Below, in pieces: positions 34,001 through 49,000 of a stretch of 64,000 nt of DNA (within the stretch, counting starts at the first letter, position 1; every line of letters begins with the position of its first letter). Both the position numbers and the translations under genes were made by a program. Origin of the DNA: Lottia gigantea (lineage: Eukaryota; Mollusca; Gastropoda; Lottiidae); the NCBI RefSeq assembly GCF_000327385.1, contig NW_008709421.1:849780-913779 (forward strand), written 5' to 3'. The notes beneath the pieces were generated by a model. That model was not told the origin of the DNA. It was given only the letters and a program-made list of their open reading frames with translations, and did no database searches.

Positions 34001-37000
34001 TAAAATGTTTATTAAGATTCTTTTTTTTGTTTCATTAATTTCATATTCAATAATTTTTTGGTTGTTGTGAAGATTCAGATTTGCAAAGGCCCAAGAAAGT
34101 TTAAGAAGATTACCTTAGTTTTCATATTCCCCTCTTAACTATCAACAAGCTGTTGTCATGGTTGCATATACACATTCTTCCAAAAAATCAATAATTGGCA
34201 TGTGTGAGAGTTATCTGCCCCTTCTGGAACAGAAGTCAATTCATTTGACAGGTACAGTTAAAAAGAGCAGCCATCTTTATGATGAGGCAATTGATAAAAG
34301 AACAATTTGTAGGCCCTATAAATGAAATCTGCACATTATCCCATCTATGAAATATTTCTTCAACACCTTTTTAGGCATGGGCACATAGACAATAGAGGAC
34401 CTTGAAACTTTGTCATCTTTGTTTATTCAGATGTGCATATATCCTCCCTTTGGACATAACTTTTGGGTGGCATTAGATTAGTAGATCAGGTTAAACTTCA
34501 TTATGAGGTAATCATAATGTTTTGTGAGAAAGCCTTCCTCATTGTGTAAAGAGTGTTTAGAAAGGGCTACTCTGCACCAAGGGATAGATAGTTATGTTTG
34601 ATCTAAACAAAAGGGACAGATGCAGTTTTGACATTGTAGTATTTTGTCTAGAAATGTTGTTTTTTTCAATTTGTAAAGTAAGCCTTTAATGGGCAAGTAT
34701 GCAATGATTTCTACACAGATAAATATGAAAGAAAGAATAGAATTAGATGCTTTGCCATTGTATTGGCCCCATATATCTTTTCACAAGTGGATATTTTATG
34801 TTTATTCTCATAATGATATCAGACACTTAAACAAAGTTAAAGGTTTATAAATATGCCTTTATAATTCTGCAAGATTTTACAACAGTGAGTCACTTAAAAA
34901 CAATCATTTTATTTTGCATATTCTCTATTAATAGATACCATCATAATACTATTGTATTTTAACCACTCATGATGTCTTAATCAAAATCCAATTTATTATA
35001 TACTGCGAAGTCAAAATTTTTACTAAGATACGAAACCAAATCATGTAAAAACTCTGTATGATTTTCTTCAGCACTGTTATCTGAAATATAGAATTAGAGA
35101 GATGCCCTGCACTGCATTATGGTACATGCTGCGTTAGATGAAAATAAGAAATTTTGAAAATCATAAGATGATTATTGATCAAAATGCATTACCATACTTC
35201 ATTTAAAAAAAAAAACAACATTAGATAATTTAAGCTTCAGATACAAAATTATTTCTGTTTGATTTTTTCATTTAATTGACAATAAAACTAAAAATAAGTC
35301 TTCTGATCAGTTATATTCAACCCATTGATAAATATCCTATACAGATGTCTACTTTATTTTGATCAAAAACAGTTGGAAAAAAATCACAATTTTCAATTGT
35401 ACCAGGTATTGAAAATGTTTTATGTTACTATGTGGCTTTTGTTAGTAAAATATTTCTTTCAAATGTTTATTATGATTTTTGTACAATACTCAATTATACA
35501 TAACATGTTTTATTTTTACATCAAAGTGCAGACAGCTAAAATCTGTTTAATCAATTAGATTTTGGAACAGTCTGATTTTCTGTGGGGCAATAATTATTGC
35601 TTTTTGCAACCTGTTATATAATTCCTCTGATATTTAAAGGTGGATTCCCTCATAAAGAAATCTCCAACTCGAACATTTTTCTTACATCTTGACAAGATAC
35701 CATCTTTGTAATATACATTATTCACTAATTGAAAGTCAAAAAAAATTTGGCACTTTTGGACAGAGTTATTGCTCTTGTCCCTTCATAATGATAGGACTAC
35801 ATTTGACAATGCCATCGTTATAGTTGCTACTAATGTAATTGAAATTTTTTACAATTTTTCTTTTTTCTTCCCTGATAATTTTCACCTTCATTGTGATCTA
35901 ACAAATTTTCTACCACACTCTCATTCCATTGCCATTTTGTGTAACCAATCAAAGTGTATCATAAACCCAAAATTGTAATCTTTGTTTTATTTAGGGTTGT
36001 TACTTACGGTTCCTTTTTATTTGGTTCTTTTTGGTAATTGTGTGGACTATTTTGTGTTGATTATGTTAAGTTGGTTGTTGTCTTTTAACATTAAACATAC
36101 ATGTTTTATCTGTATTTTTAAAAAATATCATCATTCAAATTTCAATTTCTTTTTTAAAAATTTTTGGGCACAGCACAATATTTTTTACATGTGGACATCA
36201 TCCTAGGGCTTTTTTTCATTCATTTCATATTAAATTTCACTGCAAATATTATTATTGTGCATGATGGTCTAAATTTTGCTTATAAACCAAAGTATTGTGT
36301 TGATTTCCCATTAGTATTTTTTTTAATAAGATATTAAAAGAATGATACATGGTTTAGGAATTTAGTAAAGACATGATAATATGGATATATTAAGCATAGA
36401 AATAATATCATGTATGCTATTGTATTATGTATAACAACCAATGGCCATATTGGTTGTTTATTTTGCCGCACGTTCTACATGACAATTTGACACTGTGTCG
36501 TAGAATTAAGGTACAGCTTTACAAATGACATTAAGGTAAAACCAAAAGATGGAAAACATTACAAATTGTTGATTTCTGAAAATTTTCTATATCACGATAT
36601 TTGAGCCTATCGCTATACACAAAAAATCTCATATATCGCCCAACTCTATGATAACCTATATGTAGTTGCTTGCTTTTCCCTGGAATTTTCACCATTATCT
36701 TGCCTTTGAAGAACTAAGAGTGTACAAATATTTTCATGCCAAATACAGAAATCACCTGATAATGTTCTCTATGTCATTTGATAGGTGAAAGATTCCGTAG
36801 TCAGTCCTATGCCGTGGAAAGATGGCTTCTACTCTTCTAAAACGGCACAACCGTTTGTTCACAAGAAATTCTCAGCTACTATCTATTTAGAAAAGTAAGC
36901 ATTTCTGTCTTCATTTTCCCTGTGTATTTTAAACTTACAGCTCTAGATATTTTGTTTTGTTAATGGTCTATTGGTTACTATCAGTTATTTTATTAAATTT

Positions 37001-40000
37001 ATTTGATTGAAATTTCCCTCTGTTAAAACAAATTTCTAAATGTCAATATGAAAGCTAATCTTTTTGTGATAATTTGATATATCTACAAAGCCACTCTTTT
37101 TATATTCTAATTCACATAAAAAAATGAAAAAATATTCAATAAAAGAGATTGAACCTTATATAATTTGTAAAATTGGCTTTTACCATGTTCACTTTGTGTC
37201 CACTTTAAATTTCACAATTACTCATATTATAATCAGATGAAAATAGATACAGAGTAACCAAGTGAAAAAAAAACGAAAATATCAAGAGCTGTATCTTATT
37301 TTCGACTGATTTGGTAGATTCCGTTTCCTTCCCTTCCTGTAGCTTTATTGTTAGTTTTAGTTTTTAGTAATTCATAGTACCTATTTTATTTTAATACTAA
37401 TTAATTTGCTTTAGTTTGTTATATATATGTGTTTTTATCTTTTTCTAAATGGACACCTGAATTTTAGTGGTGATATTTACAGTCTCATTTTTTGCTCTCT
37501 AAGTTTAAGTATTATATATAATTCTCTAATGTGGTATTTTAATTAACTTTTTTTTCTGTCTTTGCAATATTACACCTTAAAGGGACAGACTTGCCATCTG
37601 TTTGACCAATCATACTTTAGTCTCAGAAACAGAATTTTTTTTAGCTTTTTTCTAGCTTTTCTGCGAAAAGACATTATATAGAAATAGAAAGTAAAGTTGC
37701 TAGTTTTATGTAGTTTTTAAGGAACTATGCAATTTTTGTACATTGCTAGCACTTCTGAAGACTACTAACATATATTATATATTCAACCCCCCACGCTGAA
37801 AAAGGTGAATCTGTCCCTTTAAATCTGGTTTAAATTGCATTAAATGGTACTATGCTCAAAATTTAATTTTCATTAGAATCTCTCTCTTGTGGATTAGTGC
37901 TTGCATGTGATTAGATAAATAGCAATAAATGAATGGAGCTAATGGATGTTACAGGAATATGTATACTTTCATAACCATCAGATTGAGCTCAAATTGAGCT
38001 CAAATTCAATAACATTTTTCAGCATAAAAATCCTACCTCCAGTTTGCCTAGATTTCATCAAATTCATACCACACCTCACTAAATATACCAAGCCTACTGA
38101 TATTTGATTTATTGCATGCAATGTAAATGTATGATTTTGATTCTGAAAAGTGATATGTGTATAGCTGAAATTGAGCTCTATCTGCTGGTAAAATAGATAT
38201 CTGCACCCCTGTTCCACTGCACATAAATGAATCCTGCAGGTAACTGACAGACAGCTTTCTTTTGTTTCCTTTGACATCCAAGAGCCATAATTTTAAGATT
38301 TCAGATAAATTGTATGAAAGTGTTGATTACTAATATCTTGTAAGGGGGTTAAAGATCTCCAAATTACTCATCATATTTCAATAAAAGAAACATTAGTTCT
38401 GTTTGTGAAATCAGATACTTAAAAGAAGAAAAGGATTAAGGTTTAAAGATAAAATATTTGCTGTTGGATTAAGATTTTGACACAAATAAGTCTGATAAAA
38501 ATGAGATCTTTTGGACCAGACTGTCCCTTCCTTCTAATTGAGATGTCAACGAAAGATGTTACATTAATTAAGACAGACGGACTTAACCCTTTTTTATCCC
38601 ATCCTTAATCATAAACTATGCTAGTAATATGATCTAGCCTGATAGTTTATTATACCCTACACAATAAAGTGTCCATAGCCTGGGATTTGTTGACAACAAT
38701 GAGCTGGTCCACATCATTCGCCTTTCCTCTTTACATTAGAATATTAACTAAGCTTGCAGTTGTTGATTTTTTTTGTTCATTAAATGATTGTCCGTGTCCA
38801 AACTGGTCGGTAAGCGTGTCAGAAGATTCAAGTTTATCAAGCCCTTAAGCTATTTCTTTATGATGATTTTCACTGAGATGTTAATCAAGCTTTTTTAACA
38901 CTAGAGGGTTAATCTTTCCGACCTCGAATGCCCCCCTGACGGCCATGACTGATTAAGAAATACACTGTACACTGAATCGTTATTGTTGTTTAATAAGAAG
39001 CTCTGACCTTAGGTGTTAAATAGATTTATGTTTTTATCGCTGGCATCAGGCTTTATAGAGATTAAGACCAAAGTGTGGTACAGGCCAGCTGGTCACGTTT
39101 CAGACTCGGTTGGTCATTGTTAAGGACAGTTTATTCTGCAGCCATTGTTAAGACTAACTTTTTCTTTTATACTTTGTCAAGTATGTAGGATTATCTAATG
39201 TTGCCATCAATCCCTTGTAATTGTATTCATGCGTATGAAGTTTGGGTTCAATGGTTTCAATCGACACATTGTCCATTTTAATTAAGTCAAGTGAATTATT
39301 ATATAGTCATTTTTTACCTTCTATTTATTTGTTACATTTTAATCTGTAGCTTAAGTCAATATAAAAGCCCTAACAATGGAAAAGATATTTATCTGAAAAG
39401 ACAAAAATGTTCTCTTAACCCTTTCAACATTAGCAGCAGCTCTACCTACTGGCCAAATGATAAGGCCATTTATTTGTCAAATAAATTGATGTTTTTATGA
39501 TTTTGTCATAATATAACTACAGTTTCCATTCTTTTCATTTGTTCTAGTAACTGGTTTTTGCAACATGAACACATGCAGGATCAAGCGTTGGTTTTGCACT
39601 TTTCTGGGTTTCTAAACAAAAGTCAAAGTTCACAGATAGATCGCACAATATATTTTATCGTCATTATTTTCATTGAGTATCATTATATTTTGTTTTTTCA
39701 ACAGAATACAATGTATTTCAATATAATATTTGAATTTTTAAACAATCGCTCTTTCAGTTAGGCAGTCTGATGCCTAGTATGAATATTAAAAGATTATCTT
39801 AACCCTTATCTTACCATATCTTGACAGAATATTAAAATTGAGATTATCATATCAAAAAGAACAGATAACAATCAAAGAGTTGTAGTAAATTTCGCAGCCA
39901 CAATGACTACCATAATGCTACCAAGTATCCATTTTGACAGTTGAAGTTTGATGGGTTAATCCAGGAACCAACATTATGATAATAAAAACATCTGGAGGTC

Positions 40001-43000
40001 CTAATAACTACAAAATATCCATCACCTTTTAATATTAATATGTTTCAGGCAGGGCAAGTGGTAGATACATTTTTTATTGATAGAGCAGTTGTTTTTATAA
40101 GGTCCATGGGGTCCAACTGCGTTTCTTGTTCCATTTACATCTGTTCTTTCCTTAACCTTTTAACCACTCTAAACACAAAAAAGGTTGAATAAAGTGCTAA
40201 CTGAAGATATTGACTAGAATTATTAATGGGTTAATATTGTGGACTCTCTTGATGTCCAATGTAATATGATTGACAGTATTTCCATCAAGGATCTTGTTAT
40301 AAGACTAACCCATTGAAATAAATGTCATTTTCAATTAGCTTTTATATCTTAAAACAGATTGTTTCAAATCAAATTTTCTATAGGGCATTGAAAAGAGAGC
40401 TTTGTTTCTAGAAGTGATGACAAATTTCATAAGTTGTAGAAAAAAAAAAAGCCTTGTATAAAAAAGGAGTAAAAAGAAAAACATGATTACAAAAAAGACA
40501 AGAGTTGATAAAAACTGAAAGTGTCCACCTGTATCGACACATGACAAGATCCCAGAGTTTGTGGCCTTTGGTGATCGTAATGTTGACAAGGCTCTTGAGT
40601 CTTGTCTTTTATGTCTCTTGTATAATTACCCTGAGTCAAATGAATAAGAAAATTCAGGGGAGTCTTATTTTGTAATGTAGAAATGTGTAATTCACTGTGA
40701 TGTTATATGGTATAATTGACTAAATCCACAATGAATAATTTATGGGTGTACTACTGTCATAATTGTACCGTTTTCAAGGGCGGTGATTGTCTTTAATGCT
40801 TTCCTGCCTTCTTTAAAAACTTTAATAGTTCACATTACTAACTTACATTGAGAAAACCCTCATATGTTGAGTGCCCCTCAATCTTAAACATTTACAACTC
40901 AAAACCATTTGACAATTTTACTATTGACTTTGGTTGTTTTCCTGTAAGAATTGATGTATTTTTTATGCCCGAAGAAAGTTTTATAGTCAAGTAATTGTTA
41001 GTATGAAAATTTCATTGTTGAAATAGTACAATATCAAAGTCGTAAAATTTTATTCATAGTAACTGTGAATTTATTTAAAACTTGCGTAGAAATGAGACGA
41101 AATTTTGGTTTTCTTTCGGCTGTTATATTAATTGTTGCTTTTTTTCGTTTTCTTATAAATAATACTGATTTTTTGCTTCTAAAATTAGTTCATGTGTAAA
41201 AATTATGTTTTAAATGGTATATAAATTAATGATAAAATTTGGTACCATTTTTTTTCAATTTGTATACTTTTAGCTTAGTGACTATAATCCTATAATCATC
41301 TCAACATCGAAAAAATACTAATTTGAGGTTTATAAGTGTTCATCGAAATCATTTTGCTTATCTGTATTTCTTTAGCAATGTGCAATGAGGGAAATGTTCT
41401 AAACCAGTGTTAAGTGTACTCTTGTTAAATTCTGTACACAGTGGATGAAGTCAAGGTTTTAGGTTTTTTCTAATTCCATTGAAATATGGAACTACCCTTT
41501 TTATCTAAAAAAAGACAAATTAATCTAACAAGATGTAATTATAAGAAATAACAAAACTAATTTAAGTATTCCTCTCTATATTTATATTGTTTTCTGTACA
41601 TGTTAGATCTCCAGATGGACAAAATAGCCCAGAGGCTAACCTGTTGACCACTGCTTTTTCTTTCCATGTTTGATTCTGACTTTTCAAGGGGTTTTCAATT
41701 ATGACTAAGAATATTGGTTCATCGACAGAGAATTAAAAAAATAAACAAAAATAGGAAATGTGACCTGGTGTGTTTGTGCAGACATTGTTCTCACAGTTTA
41801 TCACTAAATCATCAACGCATGTCCTTATATCAGAATAGCTCATTGAAAACGTGGGGTCATGAAAAAAATCTGAAATTGACGTGTGTCCAAGTAGAAGGAC
41901 TGAGGCTTGTATGTCAGCTTAAAATTTTAGCCAAAAGGATAAGTGGTTGACATGAGAGGGTCTGCATTATGCTCGTTCAATATATCAAATATAAGCTATT
42001 GTTGGTCATCAGGGACGATCATGTGTCAATCAAAATATGATCCACTCATAGGTAATTTGAACGACTGTCGAGTTCTTTCATTGGAGGTGTAAGTTTGTGG
42101 GAGGTATCTTATTACAAGGGTCAACAATAAGATTTGATCATCTATGGCCTGCAGTCTATTGTCAGACTTGATGAGTGGACAATGACATGATAAAGTGTTT
42201 TTAATTGTTTATATAGAAAGTTTTTTGACATGAAATGAGCTTTAGTTCGATTTGACGTGTGTACTTTGTTTGTTGGTGTTTTGATAATACAATATAAACA
42301 AACTTTATCAAAAGTTACCTCCTGCACGATTTTTTCATCATGATATCACCTCTTAAAAATAATATTAAAAGGATTTTAAAGAGGTTTTCTAAATTTTTAT
42401 GTGTATAGGGGACAGTTATAGCTTCAATTTGCACCATTTTAATTCAGATTTCTGTGGTTCCTGCAATACCACTAACAATAAGTGTTTGATGAAGTCACAA
42501 ATCGTGAGGGGCCTTATATGAAAAAACATATTTTGTGATTATTTTAAGAAATTAGGGAATGATATTTTTAAAATTTAGATGATCACAATGAATGATTTAA
42601 AGAACAAGCAATAGTCAATTTTCTCTAGATCTTACTAGTTAAATTAAATAGGAGATATTCGATATTTATTATTTTTCTTCATAGATATTTTGTTGAAATG
42701 TATCCTACCCCAAACAAACTGTTTCAATTTTGACCAGACACCAACATTAAAGTGAGTTTATTGATGTGTAAACTAGTTATTATGTGAGCCGTCACTTTTT
42801 GAAATGAAATGATTTATGATGGGTATAGAAGGACAGAGCCTAGCTGACGATTTTGATTTATTAAACTCTCTAATGACACAAACTTTCAAATGCTTTTGAA
42901 GGAGGTCTTCAGAATAAAATTCAATGAAATTCAATCAGCTCATTATTCAGTGTAATATTTCAATCGTCTGGCCAACTGAAGCTCTTCACTTGTTTAAATA

Positions 43001-46000
43001 GCACTAAAAACTGTTCAACTTGAGTAAATTAATACCACAATCATTTGCATAACATACAAGTGTCAAATTAGTTAGGTTAGTAATTTTTTACAATGGCTAC
43101 TAATATCGCTTATCATAATAATACATCGAATGTTACTAACACCTCGTAGTATTTCGTTTCTATTTTCGCTTTGTTAATGCAGTCTCGGGTTATTTCTGTA
43201 TAGCGACAACTTTTATTTTTTGGGGGAAATCATAGCATATAGGCTTAATTTAGTTACAAAGGATGTAATGAATCATGTACTTTCCATGAATGAAAATCAC
43301 CAAGCAGAACAAATATAGGGTACCCACAATTACATGAAAATCTTATACTTGTGAAAAAAGGGTGTATCATGAATTTTATATGCTGTGTTATTTTCTTTAT
43401 AACATGATATGATGAATATGGATACATGTATATTGCCCTGGGTTATTAGCTATGTCTTTTCTGAAATGTACAGAGAAAAGAATGAGTCTGGATGATATTT
43501 TATACCTAATTTATTGAGTGTTGGCTTGAGAAGGATAATGTTGGTTTTGATAATTAGTTGACACATTAACATAGGTTGGTTTGTTTTGCCCTTCTTCCTT
43601 TTTCACAAGTTTATTTCCAATTTTTTTTTTTTTATGCCAAAATTTGCAATTCGTTAGATCATTTTAAACATACATTGCCCAAGTGGTACTAATATTTGTA
43701 AGTACATATGTACCAGGTTTGTCTTCAAAAAAGGAAGATCAAGCTGTTCCCTGTCATTGATGCAGGTTGGATAGAAAAATAAAAGGTTAATGCCACTGCC
43801 CTGGCAATTACCCTCATTGCACAATGCGTAGCATTACCCCAACTCATTAGCCCAAACAGGTGCAGGACATGCAACTCTTATATTCATTTCCCAAAAGGGA
43901 GAGGGTCATGTATGGTAAATTAAACCTCTTTATCACATTAGAGACTAATTGTAGATGATGGCTTATTTAAGATTACCCTCTTGACAGAATGACTGAAATT
44001 TAAGACAAGGAAGAAGCTAGATGGGGTTTGATTTATATTTTCTGTTATCTGGGTGGTTGGAAAATTAAACTATGCTAGGATAATTTGGAAGATTAACTAA
44101 GGGTAATTGTATAGTAAATGACATCTGGAACTATTTTTACTTGCAGGTGTCTTAATTTAACTCTTTCCATTACTTTAAATAGGAACATTCATAATAGATT
44201 CTAATTAGATTTGCAGTTTAGATTGCATAAATGTTTTATAATGATTCTTAATGAATTTGAATAACCTGGTAGAATGAAACAGATAAATTCAAATTAATTT
44301 CTTTTCTTCTTTTCTTAGTAAATGTAATTTTTTGTTTTTAGCTGGGTCCCTCATTTATTTTTGATACATGGATAAAGTATGGTATCTTCATGTATTCAAA
44401 CCCATCATTAAAACATGTATTTTTAGGCTGAAAAGAATGATTAAAACCCAGATTGAGTTGAATGAGTTCCTTGATCCTTATTTCACTCAAATATCCAGTA
44501 TTTACCTCTGGTTTATGATCTCTTGTTTGTGAAATTGTCAAGTGAAATCCTCTCAATGCATATTGCATCTCCTGTCTAAAAAGTGGAAGAAATAAGACTT
44601 TAAACTCTATTTCCATATAGCCTGTTTGTGGCATTGTCTTTGGAATTTGCATTAAAAGATTTCTTGGAAAACAGGCTAAGGGACTGTCATTTCAGATAGG
44701 CGCTCTCTGGAATATACCTGTTCATATCCAGACATTGATTTCTTCCTCAACCCTTTTTCAACATTTTTTTGTTTGAAGATGTATTGTGGTTGTCAGAATC
44801 ACACATCTGTACAAGCAGTGTAAAGTCACATTTTAGGGATTTTGTTGCATAAAATCTGCTTGAATACAGTTTGAATAGATTTGGAAAATCAAAGAAAATT
44901 ATCAATCAAATCACATTACATAGAAAAGAGATATTGTAGATAAGAAACCTTTCCCAGCTCTAAAAGGCTTTTTTTAATCCTTGCAATTAGTAAAAAACAT
45001 TATTTTTTGATGTTGGATTCATTGTATTTTTTCAAATTGCAATATGGTGCAAGACAAGACATGCATTTTGTTTCAATGCAAACATGAATTTTTAATAATA
45101 AGCATAATTACCAGCAGTGATTTGCAATTGAAAATGATTTGGCATTGTTTTTAAATGGAAGATGTGTGCAAAGGTTTTTGTAATATTAATGACACATAGA
45201 AAAAGAAAGATTATAATTTTGCTTTGACATGCTACCAGAATCTTTCATGACTTCAAATATTATTATGAAGTTCTTACAACTGTAATCTTTCAACAAACCA
45301 TTGTGCACATTTCCATTTTATTTTATATCGATAACATCATTTCAACAGTTGTTTGAAATTTTGCCTGCAAAATGAATGCAAAAGTGAAGTGTAAATTAAA
45401 GAAATCATTTGTAAAAAAATTTTTTGTTACTTTTTTATGTTGCTCATCTAAATTTTCCCATTTCTTGAAATTAAAACTGACAAAATTTTTAAAAAATGCA
45501 AAAAACTTAATATGTTGTGGATGACCACTTGACCTCGTATATTTGGTCACTTTTTGGTACTGTTCGAAAGCTCGTAAAAGCGCGGATCTTGTGATCTAAA
45601 CCTCTTATTCTTAAATTGATTGTAAATAACCCAAAAACCACTAATTAAATAACACATATATAAACAGTCAGATTTAAAACCTTGTAAAATATTATATTAC
45701 AGGTGGTTCAATGTTCTTTTTTCTGCGGATGAAAACGAAAAACCTTGTATACTGTACTATTATATGAGTTATTGGTTGAATAGGCCAAAGTACTTAAAAT
45801 TGTTATACAAGGTTTAAATTTTCAAAGAATGAAAACTACCTATAGCAGTAGAAAAAATAATAAAGATTTTAACAAATACACATACAAATAGTTTATTTAC
45901 ATTTATCTCAAAAAGTAATTTCGCTTCATATATCGTTATATGAGGTTTCAAGTGGTCACCCACAATAAACTGTTTTGAAGGATTAAAAAAACTGGTTAAT

Positions 46001-49000
46001 TTTGCATTATTTAAAAACTTACGCAATCTGTGATTTTTATAGAGAAAAGAATTAGTTGAAATATTTCCTATAAATTCATTCTATTTTTTTCAATAATAAC
46101 TAAGACAGAATGTGATTTTAACAGTTTTTTTTGGGGACAATATTCACCTATTGCTCATTTCCATGTGAAGTAGAGAAAATCTGTACAATTGTGTGTTTGT
46201 GATTGACAGGTACATAGTGGCAACCAGACACAATATCGCCTAAATTTCATGTTATTAAAACCTTCAAATCATCCATGCTTTGTCTCCATTAGAATTCACA
46301 TACAGTGTTAGTTTAGACCTAGCCCGAGGGGGGCTACGGGCTAACGGCAAGGTCTTTTCAATTTACTCAGCTTTGAAGTGCTTGCATTGAATAGACATTA
46401 TGAAATATTAAAGTTCATTAAATAACAATGAAGGGCTTTTCATATTATACTTTGATAAAAGTGGATGAAAAATTTGATGAAATCTAAGCTGAAAGGAAGA
46501 AAAAAAGATCAATTTTTCTAATGTTTACACACAAAAAATACTGATATCTGGTTGTGAAAATTTCTGTTACATTTACTGGTGTATGTTTGTATATGGCTTT
46601 AGACATAATAATAATAGACAAATTATTATTGTAAGATATTTTTAAAATTTATAAATTTGATCAGCCTATTAAATGTATGGGTGTTATTTTTGTCATATTG
46701 AAATTTATTATTTGAAAGAATGGTTAAGCAATCACATTTGAATAATCAGAATATAACCATAATGCATATGAAGAATGAATAATCAATAACCATAATGTGA
46801 ACAAGATTTAAATTCCACTGACTTAGATACAATGAGTATCTAATTGAAGTACTTGTACCTTTTATCATATTGAACAAGCATACTCTCAAATTGTATTGAG
46901 CAGAAGTTTCATATTGAAGCATTTTCGTGTGCATATGGAGTCCTGAGATGTTATCATTTATGTGTGTCTAACAGAGCAATAGCAACTTGTGCTTTTACAT
47001 CAAAGGCATAGTTCAAGCGTTTGACTGTAATTTGCATTAAATTTGGTGTCAAATCATGCAACTTTGATGTATTGTTCTATAAGAGTATATAAATACACTG
47101 AAAAATATTGGTTTGATTGGCACTTTCTAGGTGAAAATTCTTGACAAGTACCTATTATTATATATAATAAGGCCTTTGATTTATTATATAATATTATATA
47201 GTTCATGTTTGATTTATTATATAATATTATATAGTTCATGTTTGATTTATCATATATTAATATGTTTTATATAGGATGCTTGATGACTTATAAAATATTA
47301 TATAACATACAAGATGCTTGATTAATTATATAATATATAAGATGCTTGATTTATTATATAACATTATATGATATTCAAGATGCTTATTTTATTATATAAT
47401 ATATAAGATGCTTGATTTATTATATAACATTATATGATATACAAGATGCTTGTTTTATTATATAATATATAAGATGCTTGATTTATTATATAACATTATA
47501 TGATATACAAGATGCTTGTTTTATTATATAATATATAAGATGCTTGTTTTATTATATAATATACAAGATGCTTGATTTATTATATAACATTATATGATAT
47601 ACAAGATGCTTGATTTATTATATAATATATAAGATGCTTGATTTATTATATAACATTATATGATATACAAGATGCTTGATTAATTATATAATGATTTACA
47701 AGATTTATTATATATCAGTCCTTGGATTTATTTTATCAGACCTGTGATGTATTTTATACAGTACAGTATACTGGTAGTATAATTCATAATGTTTTATAAT
47801 GTATTATTATAGTAAGAAAAACTTGCTTACCAATTTGAAAAAACTCCCTTGAAATTTAAACAGAAATGACCAGAGATAGATTTAACATCTTAACAAACTA
47901 CTAGTCTAACATGGCGTTTCGTACCATAAAGAATGGTAGTTTGTTAGGAACAAAAAACTCAATAGTTACCTAAAATAGTACTTAAAAAGAGTTGGACAGC
48001 GTGGTTTAAGTACAATGGTTAAGAAAAGTAGTTTTATAGTCCATCAAGACTAACAATAGTGTGTACAATTTGTGTTTTATTGAGGTTTTAAATTGACGTT
48101 ATGATGGGTTCAGTAAATATAATGAGTTGAAAACTTGTTCTAACAATAGAGATATGGAGGTGTCAAAGATCTCCACCAATCCACCTGCTTGTCTTTACGG
48201 TATACTATTATCCCTCTTCTCTTTCCTTTCATCTCTAGTGTAAGCCGGGACAGTGTTACGTTGTCATGTTGTCACAACGCCACACGTAATATACAAGTAA
48301 TCTGACCCAAGCTCATTCATGACCAGTTGCTGTTCCTCGCCAATCATCAACCAATGTCGAGTCTATTTATAAGCCACAAATGAATATTTTGATTTGTAAA
48401 TGGTCCTTCCGATACGCTTGGCCAAACCCACGTGTCTAGCTATTACAGCATTTTTATCATGTTAACCCTTTTAAAATCACCTTCACATTATTTTATCTCT
48501 TGTCACTGTGATAAGAGGCGATGTTTTGTTTCCACACGTGCGCTTCAATTATTTTGGCACATTTCTATGAATGATCTCAGTGGGAGAGCTGTGTTTAAAA
48601 CATTAATCTTTCTCTTTTACCTTTCTGCTTTAATCTTCTTTTCCGATAATTTATTTTTTTCCTCGCCAATTTGGACAAACACCTCCAGGGCCATGTCATG
48701 TTGTTCAATACCCTGTTTGAGATAATCACAGGATCTATCATGATAAAAAGCTATGAGTGTTAACCTTTGATCTTTAATGTTTTAAAGTGAAGTTCTAGAA
48801 TGTTGTCAGCAGGTTGATAAAAGCCCTGGAAATGTAAAGTAACACCATAATATTTAGGGCTTTCAACTGCGCAAACCACTGATTAGAACAGGCATGATGA
48901 TTTTGATGCCCATAATTAAAGGGATTGTTAAGAGGTTTTCTTAATTTTTCATGTGAATTGGGGACACTGATGGCAGCAATTTATACCATCCTAATTTTCA

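Noticed and set aside
37978-38277. Overlapping 99- and 77-codon frames, minus strand
   Set aside because: Two frames open in the same stretch point to local lack of stops rather than coding.
44338-44652. 104-codon open frame, minus strand
   Set aside because: No domain, signal peptide or similarity could be read. Its composition follows that of the intron.
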